From Prevotella sp. (GTDB taxonomy: Bacteria; Bacteroidota; Bacteroidia; Bacteroidales; Bacteroidaceae), in contig JAFUUL010000054.1 of the NCBI GenBank assembly GCA_017483805.1, positions 1 to 54,104 on the forward strand: a DNA stretch of 54,104 nt. Direction: 5' to 3'. The notes under the pieces were generated by a model. That model had not been told where the DNA came from. It did no database searches and worked only from the letters and a program-made list of their open reading frames with translations. Shown here piece after piece: positions 9,254 to 17,854 of this stretch (the first letter of the stretch is position 1; each line of letters starts with the position of its first letter). Both the position numbers and the translations under genes were made by a program.

Positions 9254-11224
9254 TCATGATCCAACCGTGAAAGTGACAGTCTCAGCAGGTGCATCGTTGG
9301 CCTCGATGGTAAACGTGTAGACTTCACCAGAAGACGGTGCAGAATTCATCTGTATCGTCATGCCAGATTTGGTGTAGTCGGTTGACGCTACATCTGATCC
9401 GTTCTTTTTCACTGAGACAGTAATGCCTGAAGCACTGAGATCAGTCACGCCTGTTGCAGTCACGGTAAATGTGAACGTATTGCTTGAGAGAGACGGCTCG
9501 TTAAGTCCGAGCGGAGCAGCCTCTTGGATGATGTTCAACTGCACACTCTTGGATGAGCCTGCTACTTTCACGTTACCTGTCGTTGTCTTGACCGTAGTCG
9601 TATTGGCGGTAATAGTTGCTTCGACCAATGCACTTCCAGCAGCATTACTCTGATTGCTTGTTCCCGCGCCGTCAGTAACAGTTGCTGCTGTAACAGGACT
9701 AGTCGGTGTAGGTGTCAGCGTCTCTGATGCACCTAATCCCGTGATACCGAAGGTATAGGAAGTAGTAGCGGCGGGGAGGACGAGGTTGTATTCTGCGTCA
9801 GTGCCAGCCATATACTGCGGCACGTTGGCAGGCAGCCATGCATCGTTGGGATCGGCGACATCAGTCCATTCGTTTGCAACCTCAGCATCAAATTTCACAG
9901 AGTTCATGCCCAGGTGCAGATTCAGGGTGTATGCATTGCCACTCTTGAAGCCGCCAGTGGTACCGCCAAAGGTGATGGTCTTCTTGATGCGGTTCTCAAT
10001 GCTGGAGCCGGGAGTCTTGCCATCGCTCAGATAGGTTCCCAGGTTCGAGTCCTCAGTCTCTACGTCGTAGACAATCTCCACCTCAACGGTCTCGCCAGTA
10101 GGAATGACATAGACCGACCCTGAGGCAAAGAGATTCTGCAGTTCATGGGTGACACCGGTCTCCGTACCGTTCTCTGTCTGTATGAGTTGAGCATACAGGC
10201 CCGTCTGCTTCTCGTTGCTGGCCGTCGCATTGAGGGTGCCCTCCTTGCCGTCCTTACGACCGTCGTAGATGGTAACGACCTCGCCAGTCTCCAGGTCGCC
10301 CGTACCGTTGTAGTCGAGCCACTCGGCAGTATTGGCAATGCTGTTATTCAGGTTGAGGGAGCCTTTCATTGCGATGCCGCTAAAGGATACGCTACGCACA
10401 TAGACCTTCGTTGCGGCATCCAGACCAGTAGTAGCGTCGTGAACTGCAACATCTGGATCGACATCAATCTGCACATTCAGTTTTGCCAGCGCATGATTGA
10501 AGGTGAACTTCACACGCTGCTGGTCGGTAACGGTCTGTGCCTTTGCATCGTAAGGACGCTCCACATTGAGCCAGGGCAGACCAGTGGTCAGCGTCTGCGA
10601 ACCTCCCTGAGTGAGAGCCCACGAAGAGGTTGCGGCATTGACACCCCAGCAAAGATCCACGATCTCGTCAGCGTTGAACGAAGCAACATACTTGACGAGC
10701 GGATCGCCGTTGGCACTGTTGCGCGAGAGGGCAACGATGCCGCCTTTATTGTTTTCTGCGTCCGTGACCTTACCCGTATTGGGATTGACCTCCACGTAGG
10801 GAGCGTATGCGAAGAAACTCACCTTGTCCTGGTCGTCGGAAGAGGCGTTGTTTCCATACTCGTTCGGCCAGTACTTGATGGGGTCGTACACCCAGTAACC
10901 AGAAGAGCCATCTTCTTTCCATGTCACCAACTGGTTATACATGAAGTTAGGCATCGACTGGGGATCGTACTCGTTGTTGTCGGTGTAGTAGCCGAACACA
11001 CCGAATCCGCCATGCTCAGCCACGGGCTTCTTCAGGTTGGCCAACGTCAAATCGCCAGTGAGACCAGCACGTGTCACGTTGCGCGACTGATAAGCCTCAA
11101 AACCTACTGCTACATCCTGTGCGGATGACTCCTTTGCGACGTTCTGATCATCCTCCAGAATGTCGTTACTGCTGCAGGCAGCAAACATGGCTGCCACGGC
11201 TGCGAATAAATAGATTTTCTTCAT
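9254..11224 (-). CDS. Fimbrillin family lipoprotein (656 aa, probable main shaft subunit)
   Basis: The start MKKIYLFAAVAAMFAACSSND gives a signal peptide and lipobox FAAC. The mature region opens with VGFEAYQSRNVTRAG, the Arg-bearing stretch expected before the trimmed first strand of type V pilins. Residues about 75-460 hold the fimbrillin core (GGFGVFGYYTD, PNFMYNQLVTW, KVSFFAYAPY, FTFNHALAKLNVQID). Residues about 470-656 are an extra Ala-, Thr- and Ser-rich beta region that the 525-residue paralogue lacks; it resembles tandem Ig-like or BACON-like repeats, without a firm match. It is the first fimbrillin gene after the OmpA-like and DUF5119 genes, and a hairpin follows it. That position fits the most highly expressed subunit, but this is inferred. 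Confidence 0.83.
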   Translation of the reverse strand: MKKIYLFAAVAAMFAACSSNDILEDDQNVAKESSAQDVAVGFEAYQSRNVTRAGLTGDLTLANLKKPVAEHGGFGVFGYYTDNNEYDPQSMPNFMYNQLVTWKEDGSSGYWVYDPIKYWPNEYGNNASSDDQDKVSFFAYAPYVEVNPNTGKVTDAENNKGGIVALSRNSANGDPLVKYVASFNADEIVDLCWGVNAATSSWALTQGGSQTLTTGLPWLNVERPYDAKAQTVTDQQRVKFTFNHALAKLNVQIDVDPDVAVHDATTGLDAATKVYVRSVSFSGIAMKGSLNLNNSIANTAEWLDYNGTGDLETGEVVTIYDGRKDGKEGTLNATASNEKQTGLYAQLIQTENGTETGVTHELQNLFASGSVYVIPTGETVEVEIVYDVETEDSNLGTYLSDGKTPGSSIENRIKKTITFGGTTGGFKSGNAYTLNLHLGMNSVKFDAEVANEWTDVADPNDAWLPANVPQYMAGTDAEYNLVLPAATTSYTFGITGLGASETLTPTPTSPVTAATVTDGAGTSNQSNAAGSALVEATITANTTTVKTTTGNVKVAGSSKSVQLNIIQEAAPLGLNEPSLSSNTFTFTVTATGVTDLSASGITVSVKKNGSDVASTDYTKSGMTIQMNSAPSSGEVYTFTIEANDAPAETVTFTVGS

Positions 11225-11271
11225 AAGATGTTAACATTAATTAGATGAATATTGTATTAAATGAATATGTA

Positions 11272-12567
11272 TCAGAAATCCACGTCTATAGGCGTCACGT
11301 TCTCCCAGGGCACCACCTCAGCGCCGAAGTCAGTGCCATTGTAGGCATCCACATAGGGCAGGTCGATGAAGGGGTTGTCGGGGCCGAAGAAGTCGGGCCC
11401 CAGATCAATGCGCAGGACCAGTTGTTCGTCAAACGACACCACCATGTGGCCAACATTAAAATGGTAGTCCACTGTGGTTGCATGGTCGCGGAGCGTAAAC
11501 GAGAGGTTAAGGCGCAGTTCGTCTGGCTGGCAGACGCCTGTGTAGTAGTCCCACCACTCGGGATTCTCGTAGTCGGGCTCCATGTCGCCCTGGGCACGCG
11601 TGCCGTTCTGGTGGAGTACCCGGTCGGGCAATATGCTCTCCGGCCTGAGACCGAAGGTATTGATTGTCGCAGTGATATAGCCGCTATCCTCGCCTGTGCG
11701 CTCATAGTCCCATCCCCCAATGCTGAGCAGGCAGGAGCGGTCAGTGATGACGTCGCGCGGCAGGAAATGGCCGTCGGCCAGTCCTGTGATGCTTACTGGT
11801 GTCTGCCACAGGCAGTTGAAGCCGCTACGTATCCACACCCGGACGCGGAGTGTCCACACAATGGTCTCCGGCTGAGAATAGAGGTGCGTGATAGAGAGGG
11901 TGGACTGATAGGTCTCGTGCCCTCGCCAAGGGATATAGTCGCCGTAAAGGCCGCGGTCTACATACTTGTCGAGGAGAGTGTCAAGCCCCATTTGCTCAGG
12001 CGGGTTAGCCACGACATAGAGTCCTGTCTCCTCGCGTACAGGCGGACGGCTCTTTTGAAGTTCGGTCCAAGCCGGCTCGCCATATAGTTGCCAGTTCACC
12101 CTGTCGCTAAGACCAGCGGGCACGCCCTCACCGCTAACTGTCAGCGAATCAGGCTGGTAGGATGACGGCGTAGCCTCTACACGGGCCATGCTGATGGAAC
12201 TGAGGTCAAGGAACTGCTGGCGTGAATATTCTTCCGGCGAATAGTCTACGACCACGCCCTGATAGCGTCCGCCGGGGAGATAGAGTTCGTGGTGGCGCAC
12301 ATTGGCTGTCGTCGTGCGATATACTCCGTCCGTACCATCATCGAGCGGATAGAACCAGACGGTCATGCCATCGGGATCATGGTCAGCATATTGACGCCAG
12401 TCCACCTCCAGGTCCACGGAGTGGAACTCATCGCCATAGACGTACAGTTCTCGTCGCTCGCAGCCAAGGGCCAGGTAAAGGATGCCCATCACCACGACAA
12501 AGAAGACGACAGACATCACGACCGCCCCAATATTACGATATTTCTCGTTATTATCCCTGTGCATCAT
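11272..12567 (-). CDS. DUF5119 domain lipoprotein of the fimbrial operon
   Basis: The 431-residue protein has a basic N-terminal stretch, one hydrophobic segment (about residues 13-34) and the lipobox-like LALGC, so membrane anchoring by lipid is likely. The mature part runs RRELYVYGDEFHSVDLEVDW...DGMTVWFYPLDDG and YLPGGRYQGVVVDYSPEEY, as in DUF5119 proteins that accompany fimbrillin clusters in Bacteroides and Prevotella. Their biochemical role is not established; a pilus anchor or assembly factor is a reasonable guess. The gene follows the DUF3575 gene by 11 bases and precedes the main fimbrillin by 47. Two adjacent ATG codons are possible starts. Confidence 0.78.
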   Translation of the reverse strand: MMHRDNNEKYRNIGAVVMSVVFFVVVMGILYLALGCERRELYVYGDEFHSVDLEVDWRQYADHDPDGMTVWFYPLDDGTDGVYRTTTANVRHHELYLPGGRYQGVVVDYSPEEYSRQQFLDLSSISMARVEATPSSYQPDSLTVSGEGVPAGLSDRVNWQLYGEPAWTELQKSRPPVREETGLYVVANPPEQMGLDTLLDKYVDRGLYGDYIPWRGHETYQSTLSITHLYSQPETIVWTLRVRVWIRSGFNCLWQTPVSITGLADGHFLPRDVITDRSCLLSIGGWDYERTGEDSGYITATINTFGLRPESILPDRVLHQNGTRAQGDMEPDYENPEWWDYYTGVCQPDELRLNLSFTLRDHATTVDYHFNVGHMVVSFDEQLVLRIDLGPDFFGPDNPFIDLPYVDAYNGTDFGAEVVPWENVTPIDVDF

Positions 12568-12578
12568 ATCAGCGGATT

Positions 12579-14363
12579 TTATTTCTGTTCGTACTTTGCA
12601 TCCACTTTCTTCATCTCGTGCCGAAGGTCTTCCTCCAGCCGCTGTATCTTGGCATCGAGCCGCATCTTCAATCGCTCGGCACCGCTGTCGCCACCGGCTG
12701 CACGCTCAATCACTTCAGGGGTGAGCCGCCTGGCTATCCTAGCACTGTCGCGCTCGAAGGTCTCGCGAGCCTTCAGGCTGTCGCGGAAGTGCAGGTAGTC
12801 GTAGCGTTCAGATTCTGCAGCCAAGGCTTTCTGACGGCGCCACGCCCCGTTTTTCTGTCTGAACACGTATCCGATGGAGATATTGAAGTGAGGTGTTCCA
12901 ATCCAATTATTACGACCGGTTTCGCGCCACATCAGATGGTCGTCGTGATATTCCTCGTGGCCCTTGGGGAAAAGGGTACTACCTGTATAGCAACGCCAAG
13001 GGATATAGGCGTAACCTAACCCTATGCCGGCATCGAAGGCCCACTGCTTGTGACGGCCAAAGCGACGCTGCCAGCCGATGTTGACGAATGCCGAATACAC
13101 CTCGGCCTGATAGCCACGGCTCTTCCACTCCAGATCGCCGTAGCCCCCACCAATGCCCAGACCGACGTGCCAGCCGTCGAGCGTGTGGTGGAGATGACGC
13201 TGGCCCAGCCAGCGACGTAGTTCCACGGAGCCATACATAATCTCGTTGGCGTAGGCATTGAAGGCAAAGGTCCACCAAGACCACACGCCCTCGGCGTTGA
13301 TACTCCAGCGGTTCTTGTGGTCGAGCGACCACTCTGCCTGCAGGTTGGGCGTACCTGTAGCAAGCAATGGAAGATTGGTGCGCAGAATCCAGACAGGCTC
13401 GCGTAGCGCAGGCTTGCGGACAACGTGCTCGCCGCCATCCTGCAGAACGACAACAGAGCCTGAACCAGGATAGCCAGACCGGCCTATACACTCCATCACG
13501 ATGGTGTCACGCACGACGATGGTGTCGCGCCCACCCACTAGACTAAGTATGGCGGTTGCACCGCTGCGAAGGGGCGAGAGATATTTTTCCTGCAAAACCG
13601 GCCAGGCGGTGCCACCACGAAGGGCACGTAATTGCTGCTCACGATGGTCGCGCTGACTCTCGTCGGCTGAGGCCGTCTGCTCAATGATGCGCAACGCCTC
13701 GTCGCGCCAAGGCTCATTGCTGGCCGAGAGCAGATCGTAGAGCCCATCCCAGCGTGCGGCCTCGTTATGCACGATGACGCCCCCTACCCTTCTGCCCAGT
13801 TGCTGGCGGACCAGCCGCCTTATGGCGATGCCGCGGTTCTCACCCAGCCAGCGATTATGTGTTGCCGAACCTTCGGGCGATGCGCCGCTGTAGATGTCGA
13901 GGCGGATGGAGCGCGGGGATATATGGGAATAGTGCTTGTAGAAGTTACGCTCGAAGGACTGCCACGCCTCGCGGTTGCCAGCAAAGTCCATGTCGATGCG
14001 TATGCTGTCGAGGCGGAACTGAATGAAAAGGCTGTCAGCAACATTGCCTGTACCCAGCCACGGCATCGGCGTCAGGTCGGCCAAAACCGGCCCTGCCACT
14101 GGCACAGACTGCGTCACCACCACCGGAATCTGCTGCACGGGCTGTGCCTGCACTACTTTCTGTAGTTCATGCACGACACGCAGGGAATCCTGAGCACGAT
14201 TCGCGGTAACGGTCTGCCCTCCTCTGCCGAATGTCTCCTGCTGCCCAGTCTTGGTCTTCTGGATCCGAGTCTTACGGGTCCAGTAGTTGTCCTGGGCGTC
14301 TGCACTGACAGACACCGCGGCCATCACCAACAGGAGGAGTACAAAGCGACAACTCATTCTCAT
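12579..14363 (-). CDS. DUF3575 protein with OmpA-like N-terminal module
   Basis: The 594-residue product has a cleavable signal peptide (cleavage likely near VSADA-Q). Residues about 115-260 resemble an OmpA-like fold: SIRLDIYSGASPEGSATHNRWLGENRG, then a segment with W...L..L and R..AL.II spacing. Residues about 330-510 match DUF3575 (TNLPLLATGTPNLQAEW, then WTFNAYANEIM and GYAYIPWRCY), a family predicted to form an outer-membrane beta-barrel. The C-terminal 90 residues are charged and probably coiled-coil (KMRLDAKIQRLEEDLRHEMKK). DUF3575 genes commonly open fimbrillin operons. It sits 6 bases after the preceding gene, so the two are probably co-translated. Confidence 0.82.
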   Translation of the reverse strand: MRMSCRFVLLLLVMAAVSVSADAQDNYWTRKTRIQKTKTGQQETFGRGGQTVTANRAQDSLRVVHELQKVVQAQPVQQIPVVVTQSVPVAGPVLADLTPMPWLGTGNVADSLFIQFRLDSIRIDMDFAGNREAWQSFERNFYKHYSHISPRSIRLDIYSGASPEGSATHNRWLGENRGIAIRRLVRQQLGRRVGGVIVHNEAARWDGLYDLLSASNEPWRDEALRIIEQTASADESQRDHREQQLRALRGGTAWPVLQEKYLSPLRSGATAILSLVGGRDTIVVRDTIVMECIGRSGYPGSGSVVVLQDGGEHVVRKPALREPVWILRTNLPLLATGTPNLQAEWSLDHKNRWSINAEGVWSWWTFAFNAYANEIMYGSVELRRWLGQRHLHHTLDGWHVGLGIGGGYGDLEWKSRGYQAEVYSAFVNIGWQRRFGRHKQWAFDAGIGLGYAYIPWRCYTGSTLFPKGHEEYHDDHLMWRETGRNNWIGTPHFNISIGYVFRQKNGAWRRQKALAAESERYDYLHFRDSLKARETFERDSARIARRLTPEVIERAAGGDSGAERLKMRLDAKIQRLEEDLRHEMKKVDAKYEQK

Positions 14364-14369
14364 CTTATC

Positions 14370-15386
14370 CTATTTGTCCAGAACGGCTAAAGCCCTCTTC
14401 GCCTCGGGCACGCCCTGTGTCTCAGCCATCTTCAGATAGACCAGAGCCTTTTCGCGGTCGCCCTTCAACATATAGTATACACCTATATTATTATACGCGT
14501 ATGGAAGCGTGTGCAAGCCCTTCAGGCACTGCTCTGCACGCAACAATTGTCCGCGCATCATGGCTGTGGCAGCGGCATTGATGGCGGCGGCAGAACTCAT
14601 GGGGTAGATTCGCTCAGAGAGGTCCATCAGGTCGCAGAACTCAGCCGACTCCTTGGAGAAGCGCATGGCGGTGACAAACAACTGCTCGAGCGATGCTTCG
14701 CGCGGCGAGGGTGTCAGCCCCTCAACGGGGATGCGCAACACCAGTTCATACTCCAGTCGGCAAACCTGCGGAAAGACGTCGCTGCAGAGTTGGCGGTAGA
14801 GCGAGCCATTGCCTATCATCTGGAGTTGGCGTTCCCGGCCTGCACCCACCGACACGTTGCGGATGATGTCGAGTGCCGCATTGCGGAAACGCATGTCGCT
14901 GCGATCAATCAGTGTAGAGATGCTGTCCCAGTCCTCAGCAGTCCACGATACGTTCACACTGCTCGGTGCCCCCTCCTGATCATAGTCACTCATCAGGTAA
15001 TGCTTCAACTCGGTGGCACGGGTCAGAGCATTCTGCTCGTTTTTCCGATAATTGCCTATAGGAGCACCATAGACCTTAATGTCCATAGAGAGCATGAATA
15101 CACCTGGACGGTCGAGTGTCTCGGCTGCGGATTGGTATATCTCTCTGAAAATGGCTTCATGGAATTTGGCCGGATCCATCCGCCCAATCTGTTGCTTGTC
15201 GGCTAGGGGAACGGTGCCGGTTATATGCACCATGTCCATGTGGATGTCATGCGGATCTACAATCTGCACCCAGGCAGGTTCAGCCTTCAGGAAAGGCTTC
15301 TGCTGACCACTTGACGGAATTGTGAAAAAAGCCCAGAGAGACAGAATCACAACCATCCTCAACTTGAATCTCATGTGTATATACAT
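14370..15386 (-). CDS. Periplasmic OmpA-like protein with TPR-like C terminus, first gene of fimbrial operon
   Basis: This 338-residue protein has a signal peptide (hydrophobic segment about residues 9-26, then SSGQQ). Residues about 100-235 share a module with the next gene: NALTRATELKHYL, WTAEDWDSISTLIDRSDMRFRNAALDIIRN, and a Cys-containing FPQVCRLEYEL. This fits the OmpA-like proteins, often labelled DUF3868, that precede fimbrillin genes. The C-terminal about 80 residues look like two tetratricopeptide or Sel1-like helices (AYNNIGVYYMLKGDREKALVYLKMAETQG), suggesting protein binding. A start four codons further in (MRFKLR) is also possible. It is the promoter-proximal gene, behind a leader of about 290 bases. 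Confidence 0.72.
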   Translation of the reverse strand: MYIHMRFKLRMVVILSLWAFFTIPSSGQQKPFLKAEPAWVQIVDPHDIHMDMVHITGTVPLADKQQIGRMDPAKFHEAIFREIYQSAAETLDRPGVFMLSMDIKVYGAPIGNYRKNEQNALTRATELKHYLMSDYDQEGAPSSVNVSWTAEDWDSISTLIDRSDMRFRNAALDIIRNVSVGAGRERQLQMIGNGSLYRQLCSDVFPQVCRLEYELVLRIPVEGLTPSPREASLEQLFVTAMRFSKESAEFCDLMDLSERIYPMSSAAAINAAATAMMRGQLLRAEQCLKGLHTLPYAYNNIGVYYMLKGDREKALVYLKMAETQGVPEAKRALAVLDK

Positions 15387-15676
15387 CTTACTCTATTTTT
15401 TTGGACTTAGCCCCGTTTATTTATTAGATCAGCAATAGCCTGTATTGTCGCCTCTGCGCAATACGCAGAAGCATGAGATTGAAATCTTCAATCTCTAAAC
15501 GGAGGTTCTGGAATACCCATGCACAAAGATATATGACTCAATCCCACGCTATACGCGTGAGAAACTGATATGTCATCTTGCGTGCATTGAAATTTTCCAG
15601 ATTTCCGTTCACAAGATAAGCATTCGCTTCTCTTTAATTTCTTATGTCTCTGAGTCTGTTTACACAAACTCCGCTG
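15387..15676 (-). promoter_or_regulatory. Structured 5' leader of the fimbrial operon
   Basis: There is no gene between the operon promoter and its first start codon. Three inverted repeats are present: a stem with one mismatch at 15450-15472 (core TCTGCG/CGCAGA), a perfect 9-base stem with a 3-base loop at 15475-15495 (GAGATTGAA/TTCAATCTC), and a short CACGC/GCGTG stem near 15545-15560. None has a U run, so simple termination is unlikely. Control of translation or stability through RNA structure is possible but unproven. Confidence 0.5.
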
Positions 15677-15708
15677 CAAATTTACGTCAATTTTTTGAAA
15701 CTGCCAAA
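15677..15708 (-). promoter_or_regulatory. Promoter of the fimbrial operon
   Basis: Read on the minus strand, TTTG (15705-15708) is followed by 20 bases and TAAATTTG (15677-15684). This is a perfect match to the Bacteroidetes sigma-ABfr -33/-7 consensus (TTTG, about 20, TAnnTTTG). Transcription would start near 15670. I saw no inverted repeats flanking it that would suggest an invertible switch. Confidence 0.8.
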
Positions 15709-15825
15709 TATTTAGGGAAATATTTCTGTTTTAGGCCACAAGAAAGTGAAAACGGCAACAATTCGGCACTGGGAAGGGAACGGGGCCGGACAGGGGTGAG
15801 GAGGCGATGCTAGTACACAGAAAGT

Positions 15826-15917
15826 TTTTTTCGCCAAAAATCTGTCACATCTGTCACCAGCCCTGTGTTTATCGGGGTTTCAGGGGTGACAGATGTGACA
15901 GATTTTTTCCGAAAAAA
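15826..15917. terminator. 33-base imperfect inverted repeat, probable terminator of the ATPase/DUF4435 operon
   Basis: Arms at 15826-15858 and 15885-15917 pair at 31 of 33 positions; the inner 23 bases are perfect and each arm contains CTGTCACATCTGTCACC. The loop is 26 bases and can extend the stem with CCCTG/CAGGG. Both outer ends are T- or A-rich, so the fold could terminate transcripts from either side. It begins 18 bases past the stop of the DUF4435 gene. The length and internal repetition are greater than for an ordinary terminator and suggest a small mobile palindromic element. Confidence 0.6.
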
Positions 15918-15935
15918 CACGTGTGGGGGGAATGC

Positions 15936-16949
15936 TCACTTGGAGTCGAGATACTGGCGCAGATCTTCCTGCAACTGGAGGAAACGGGGACTCTGCTGGT
16001 AGCCGGCATTCTTCTTGAGCATAGCCTTGACATCCTGCTGCGAGTTCTCGTAGCACGACATCTCGTTGCGCTTTTGGGTCTTGTGGGCACGGGAGTGGTA
16101 TATCTCGTTCTGCCGCTCCTGACGGAGTTGGTTGCACACCTTGGTGAGGATGGGGGCCACGACGGTATCGAAGAGATGGTGGCCCTGCATGTAGAGATAG
16201 GTGGTCTGCGGCGTGACACCCAGGCGGCGTATGTCTTCCTTCACCTGAAGGTAGGACTCCTTGTTGTCGGGGAAAAGACGCTGCAGTTCGCGCACCTTGG
16301 CCTGCACCTTGCGGCGGATGTTGGCGATGGACACTTCGGGATTCTGGATGGTGAAGCCGCCGGGGTCGGTGACGCGGTTGAAGTCGGAGAGCGAGAAGCG
16401 GCCGTGGCGGCCGGTGCGATAGGCCCACACCGACCAGACGAAGAGGGGGAAGCAGGCCTCGCTGTAGTGCTGGAAATAGTCTACGAGGTCGATGATGCGA
16501 TGGTCGTTGAGGGTGACGGCCACGCAGACATCGTGGAGCGAGGGGGCATAGCACTGGAAGTTCTCGATGGCATAGACATAGGTGTGGAACACATAGGGGC
16601 TCTGCAGCACCTTGCGCGACTGCTCGGTGGCCCCCTGCATGAGATAGTCGTAGTCAGCATCGACGCAGGCTATCATGTCGACGCCAAGCCTGTCGTCGCC
16701 ACCGGTGCCTTCGCGCAGGAAACTCATGAGCACCGACTTCTTGCCGCGGCTGAGGTTGCCCTTCGAGGGGAGCATGACCTCGAAGTAGCGATGCTCGTCC
16801 TCGAAGCGGCTGAGCACGGTGCGCCAGAAGTAGATGTCGTCGTAACTCTCCACGTAGGCCACGATGCGCCGACGGGCATTCTTGCCCTTCAGCACATTGG
16901 CCGCCTCGATGTAGCGGCTGTTGAGGTTGTCCGTCAGCCTGTTAGCCAT
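15936..16949 (-). CDS. DUF4435 (TOPRIM-like) protein, partner of the upstream ATPase
   Basis: This 337-residue soluble protein has the two acidic signatures of a TOPRIM fold: Glu34 in VAYVESYDD and the DxDxD run Asp97-Asp99-Asp101 in ACVDADYDYL. DUF4435 proteins pair with ABC-type ATPases. In the PARIS anti-phage system the DUF4435 partner (AriB) is a TOPRIM nuclease released by the ATPase (AriA). The start lies 21 bases after the ATPase stop, so the two form an operon. The central region (residues about 125-250) keeps other DUF4435-like blocks (YAIENFQCYAPSLHDV). The ATPase here is shorter than I would expect for AriA, so a housekeeping role, for example OLD-like DNA or tRNA handling, cannot be excluded. 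Confidence 0.78.
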   Translation of the reverse strand: MANRLTDNLNSRYIEAANVLKGKNARRRIVAYVESYDDIYFWRTVLSRFEDEHRYFEVMLPSKGNLSRGKKSVLMSFLREGTGGDDRLGVDMIACVDADYDYLMQGATEQSRKVLQSPYVFHTYVYAIENFQCYAPSLHDVCVAVTLNDHRIIDLVDYFQHYSEACFPLFVWSVWAYRTGRHGRFSLSDFNRVTDPGGFTIQNPEVSIANIRRKVQAKVRELQRLFPDNKESYLQVKEDIRRLGVTPQTTYLYMQGHHLFDTVVAPILTKVCNQLRQERQNEIYHSRAHKTQKRNEMSCYENSQQDVKAMLKKNAGYQQSPRFLQLQEDLRQYLDSK

Positions 16950-16953
16950 TATT

Positions 16954-16988
16954 CACTTATCACTCATCACTTATTTATCACTCTTCAC
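16954..16988. repeat. Array with 7-base period (5 units) at the ATPase/DUF4435 junction
   Basis: Units read CACTTAT, CACTCAT, CACTTAT, TTATCAC, TCTTCAC on the plus strand. On the coding (minus) strand each carries TGA or TAA. The array encodes the last residues of the ATPase (VKSDK) and its stop codon. Confidence 0.6.
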
Positions 16989-17810
16989 TTCAATCTCGCT
17001 GACCTCAGTCACATGGTCGGCCCAGCCGTTCATGACGACGGCAGGACTGTGGGTGGTGAGGATGATCTGCACATGGGGGTTCAACTCGACGATGAGGTCG
17101 ATGAGTTGCTTCTGCCACTCGATGTGGAGGCTCACCTCGGGCTCGTCCATGAAGAGCACGTAGGGCTGGTCGTCCTCGACGAGGACGGTGAGCAGAATGG
17201 CCAGCATCTGCTTCTCGCCGCTGCTGAGTTGATAGGGCACGAGCATCTCGCCTATCTGGGTGAAGCGTATCTCGTTCTCAGTGCGTACGATGCGCTTGCC
17301 GGTCTCGGCGAAGAGGCTGTCCACCATGTCCTGGAAGCGCAGTTTCTTCTGCGACAACTGCTGGGCGGCGTCGGCGTGGCCCTGCTGCAACTGCTCGATG
17401 ATGCGGTTGCCGATGTTGACCTGATAGTCCAGATATTTGCGCTGCAGGTGGTAGAGTTGGAAGTCGAGGGCCGACGAAATGCGGGAGTCGACATGGGCCA
17501 TGGTGTCGAGGTCGAGCACGGGCGAGTCGAGCGAGCGGATGAGGTCGAAGCGCACGTGGGTGGCATCCTCTGGCGAGGCCGTCACGTGGACGCCCTTCAG
17601 CAGGTGGTTGATCAGGTCGCCATTGGTGTTGACGCTCTTGACCACCTTATTCAATATAGTGCTCTTGCCCACGCCGTTGATGCCACTGAGGATGTTGACA
17701 TGCGGGTCCAGTTCCCACACGATGTGCTTCTTGCCGCTCCAGAGCGAGTCGATCTCGATCTTCTGGATGAAGTCGGCAAACTTGACATTGGCCGTTTTTC
17801 CGTTCTGCAT
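16971..17810 (-). CDS. AAA/ABC-type ATPase, PARIS AriA-like or OLD-like
   Basis: The 279-residue protein has a Walker A motif GINGVGKST (residues 43-51), an ABC signature-like LSSGEKQML (about 195-203), Walker B with catalytic Glu VLFMDEPEVSLHIEW (about 216-230) and a switch His in ILTTHSPAVV (about 250). This is the SMC/Rad50-like 'AAA_21/AAA_15' group found in OLD, RloC and PARIS systems. The insert between Walker A and the signature is short (about 145 residues), so there is no long coiled coil. It is upstream of and in the same operon as a DUF4435/TOPRIM gene, which argues for a two-component sensor-effector unit. Its C-terminal end is formed by a repeat array. The trigger and target are unknown. 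Confidence 0.8.
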   Translation of the reverse strand: MQNGKTANVKFADFIQKIEIDSLWSGKKHIVWELDPHVNILSGINGVGKSTILNKVVKSVNTNGDLINHLLKGVHVTASPEDATHVRFDLIRSLDSPVLDLDTMAHVDSRISSALDFQLYHLQRKYLDYQVNIGNRIIEQLQQGHADAAQQLSQKKLRFQDMVDSLFAETGKRIVRTENEIRFTQIGEMLVPYQLSSGEKQMLAILLTVLVEDDQPYVLFMDEPEVSLHIEWQKQLIDLIVELNPHVQIILTTHSPAVVMNGWADHVTEVSEIEVKSDK

Positions 17811-17846
17811 AGTCTTAGGCTTTACTTGTTTCTGCTATTTCATCGG

Positions 17847-17854
17847 CAAAGATA
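17847..17854 (-). promoter_or_regulatory. Candidate -7 element for the ATPase/DUF4435 operon
   Basis: The minus strand reads TATCTTTG (TAnnTTTG), placing a start site about 30 bases upstream of the ATPase ATG. No clear TTG is found at the -33 distance, so this is a half match only. Confidence 0.45.

Noticed and set aside
15677-15708. Invertible promoter for phase-variable pili
   Set aside because: No matching inverted repeats flank the promoter; the nearest ones are hairpins within the leader or the terminator, all on one side of the promoter.
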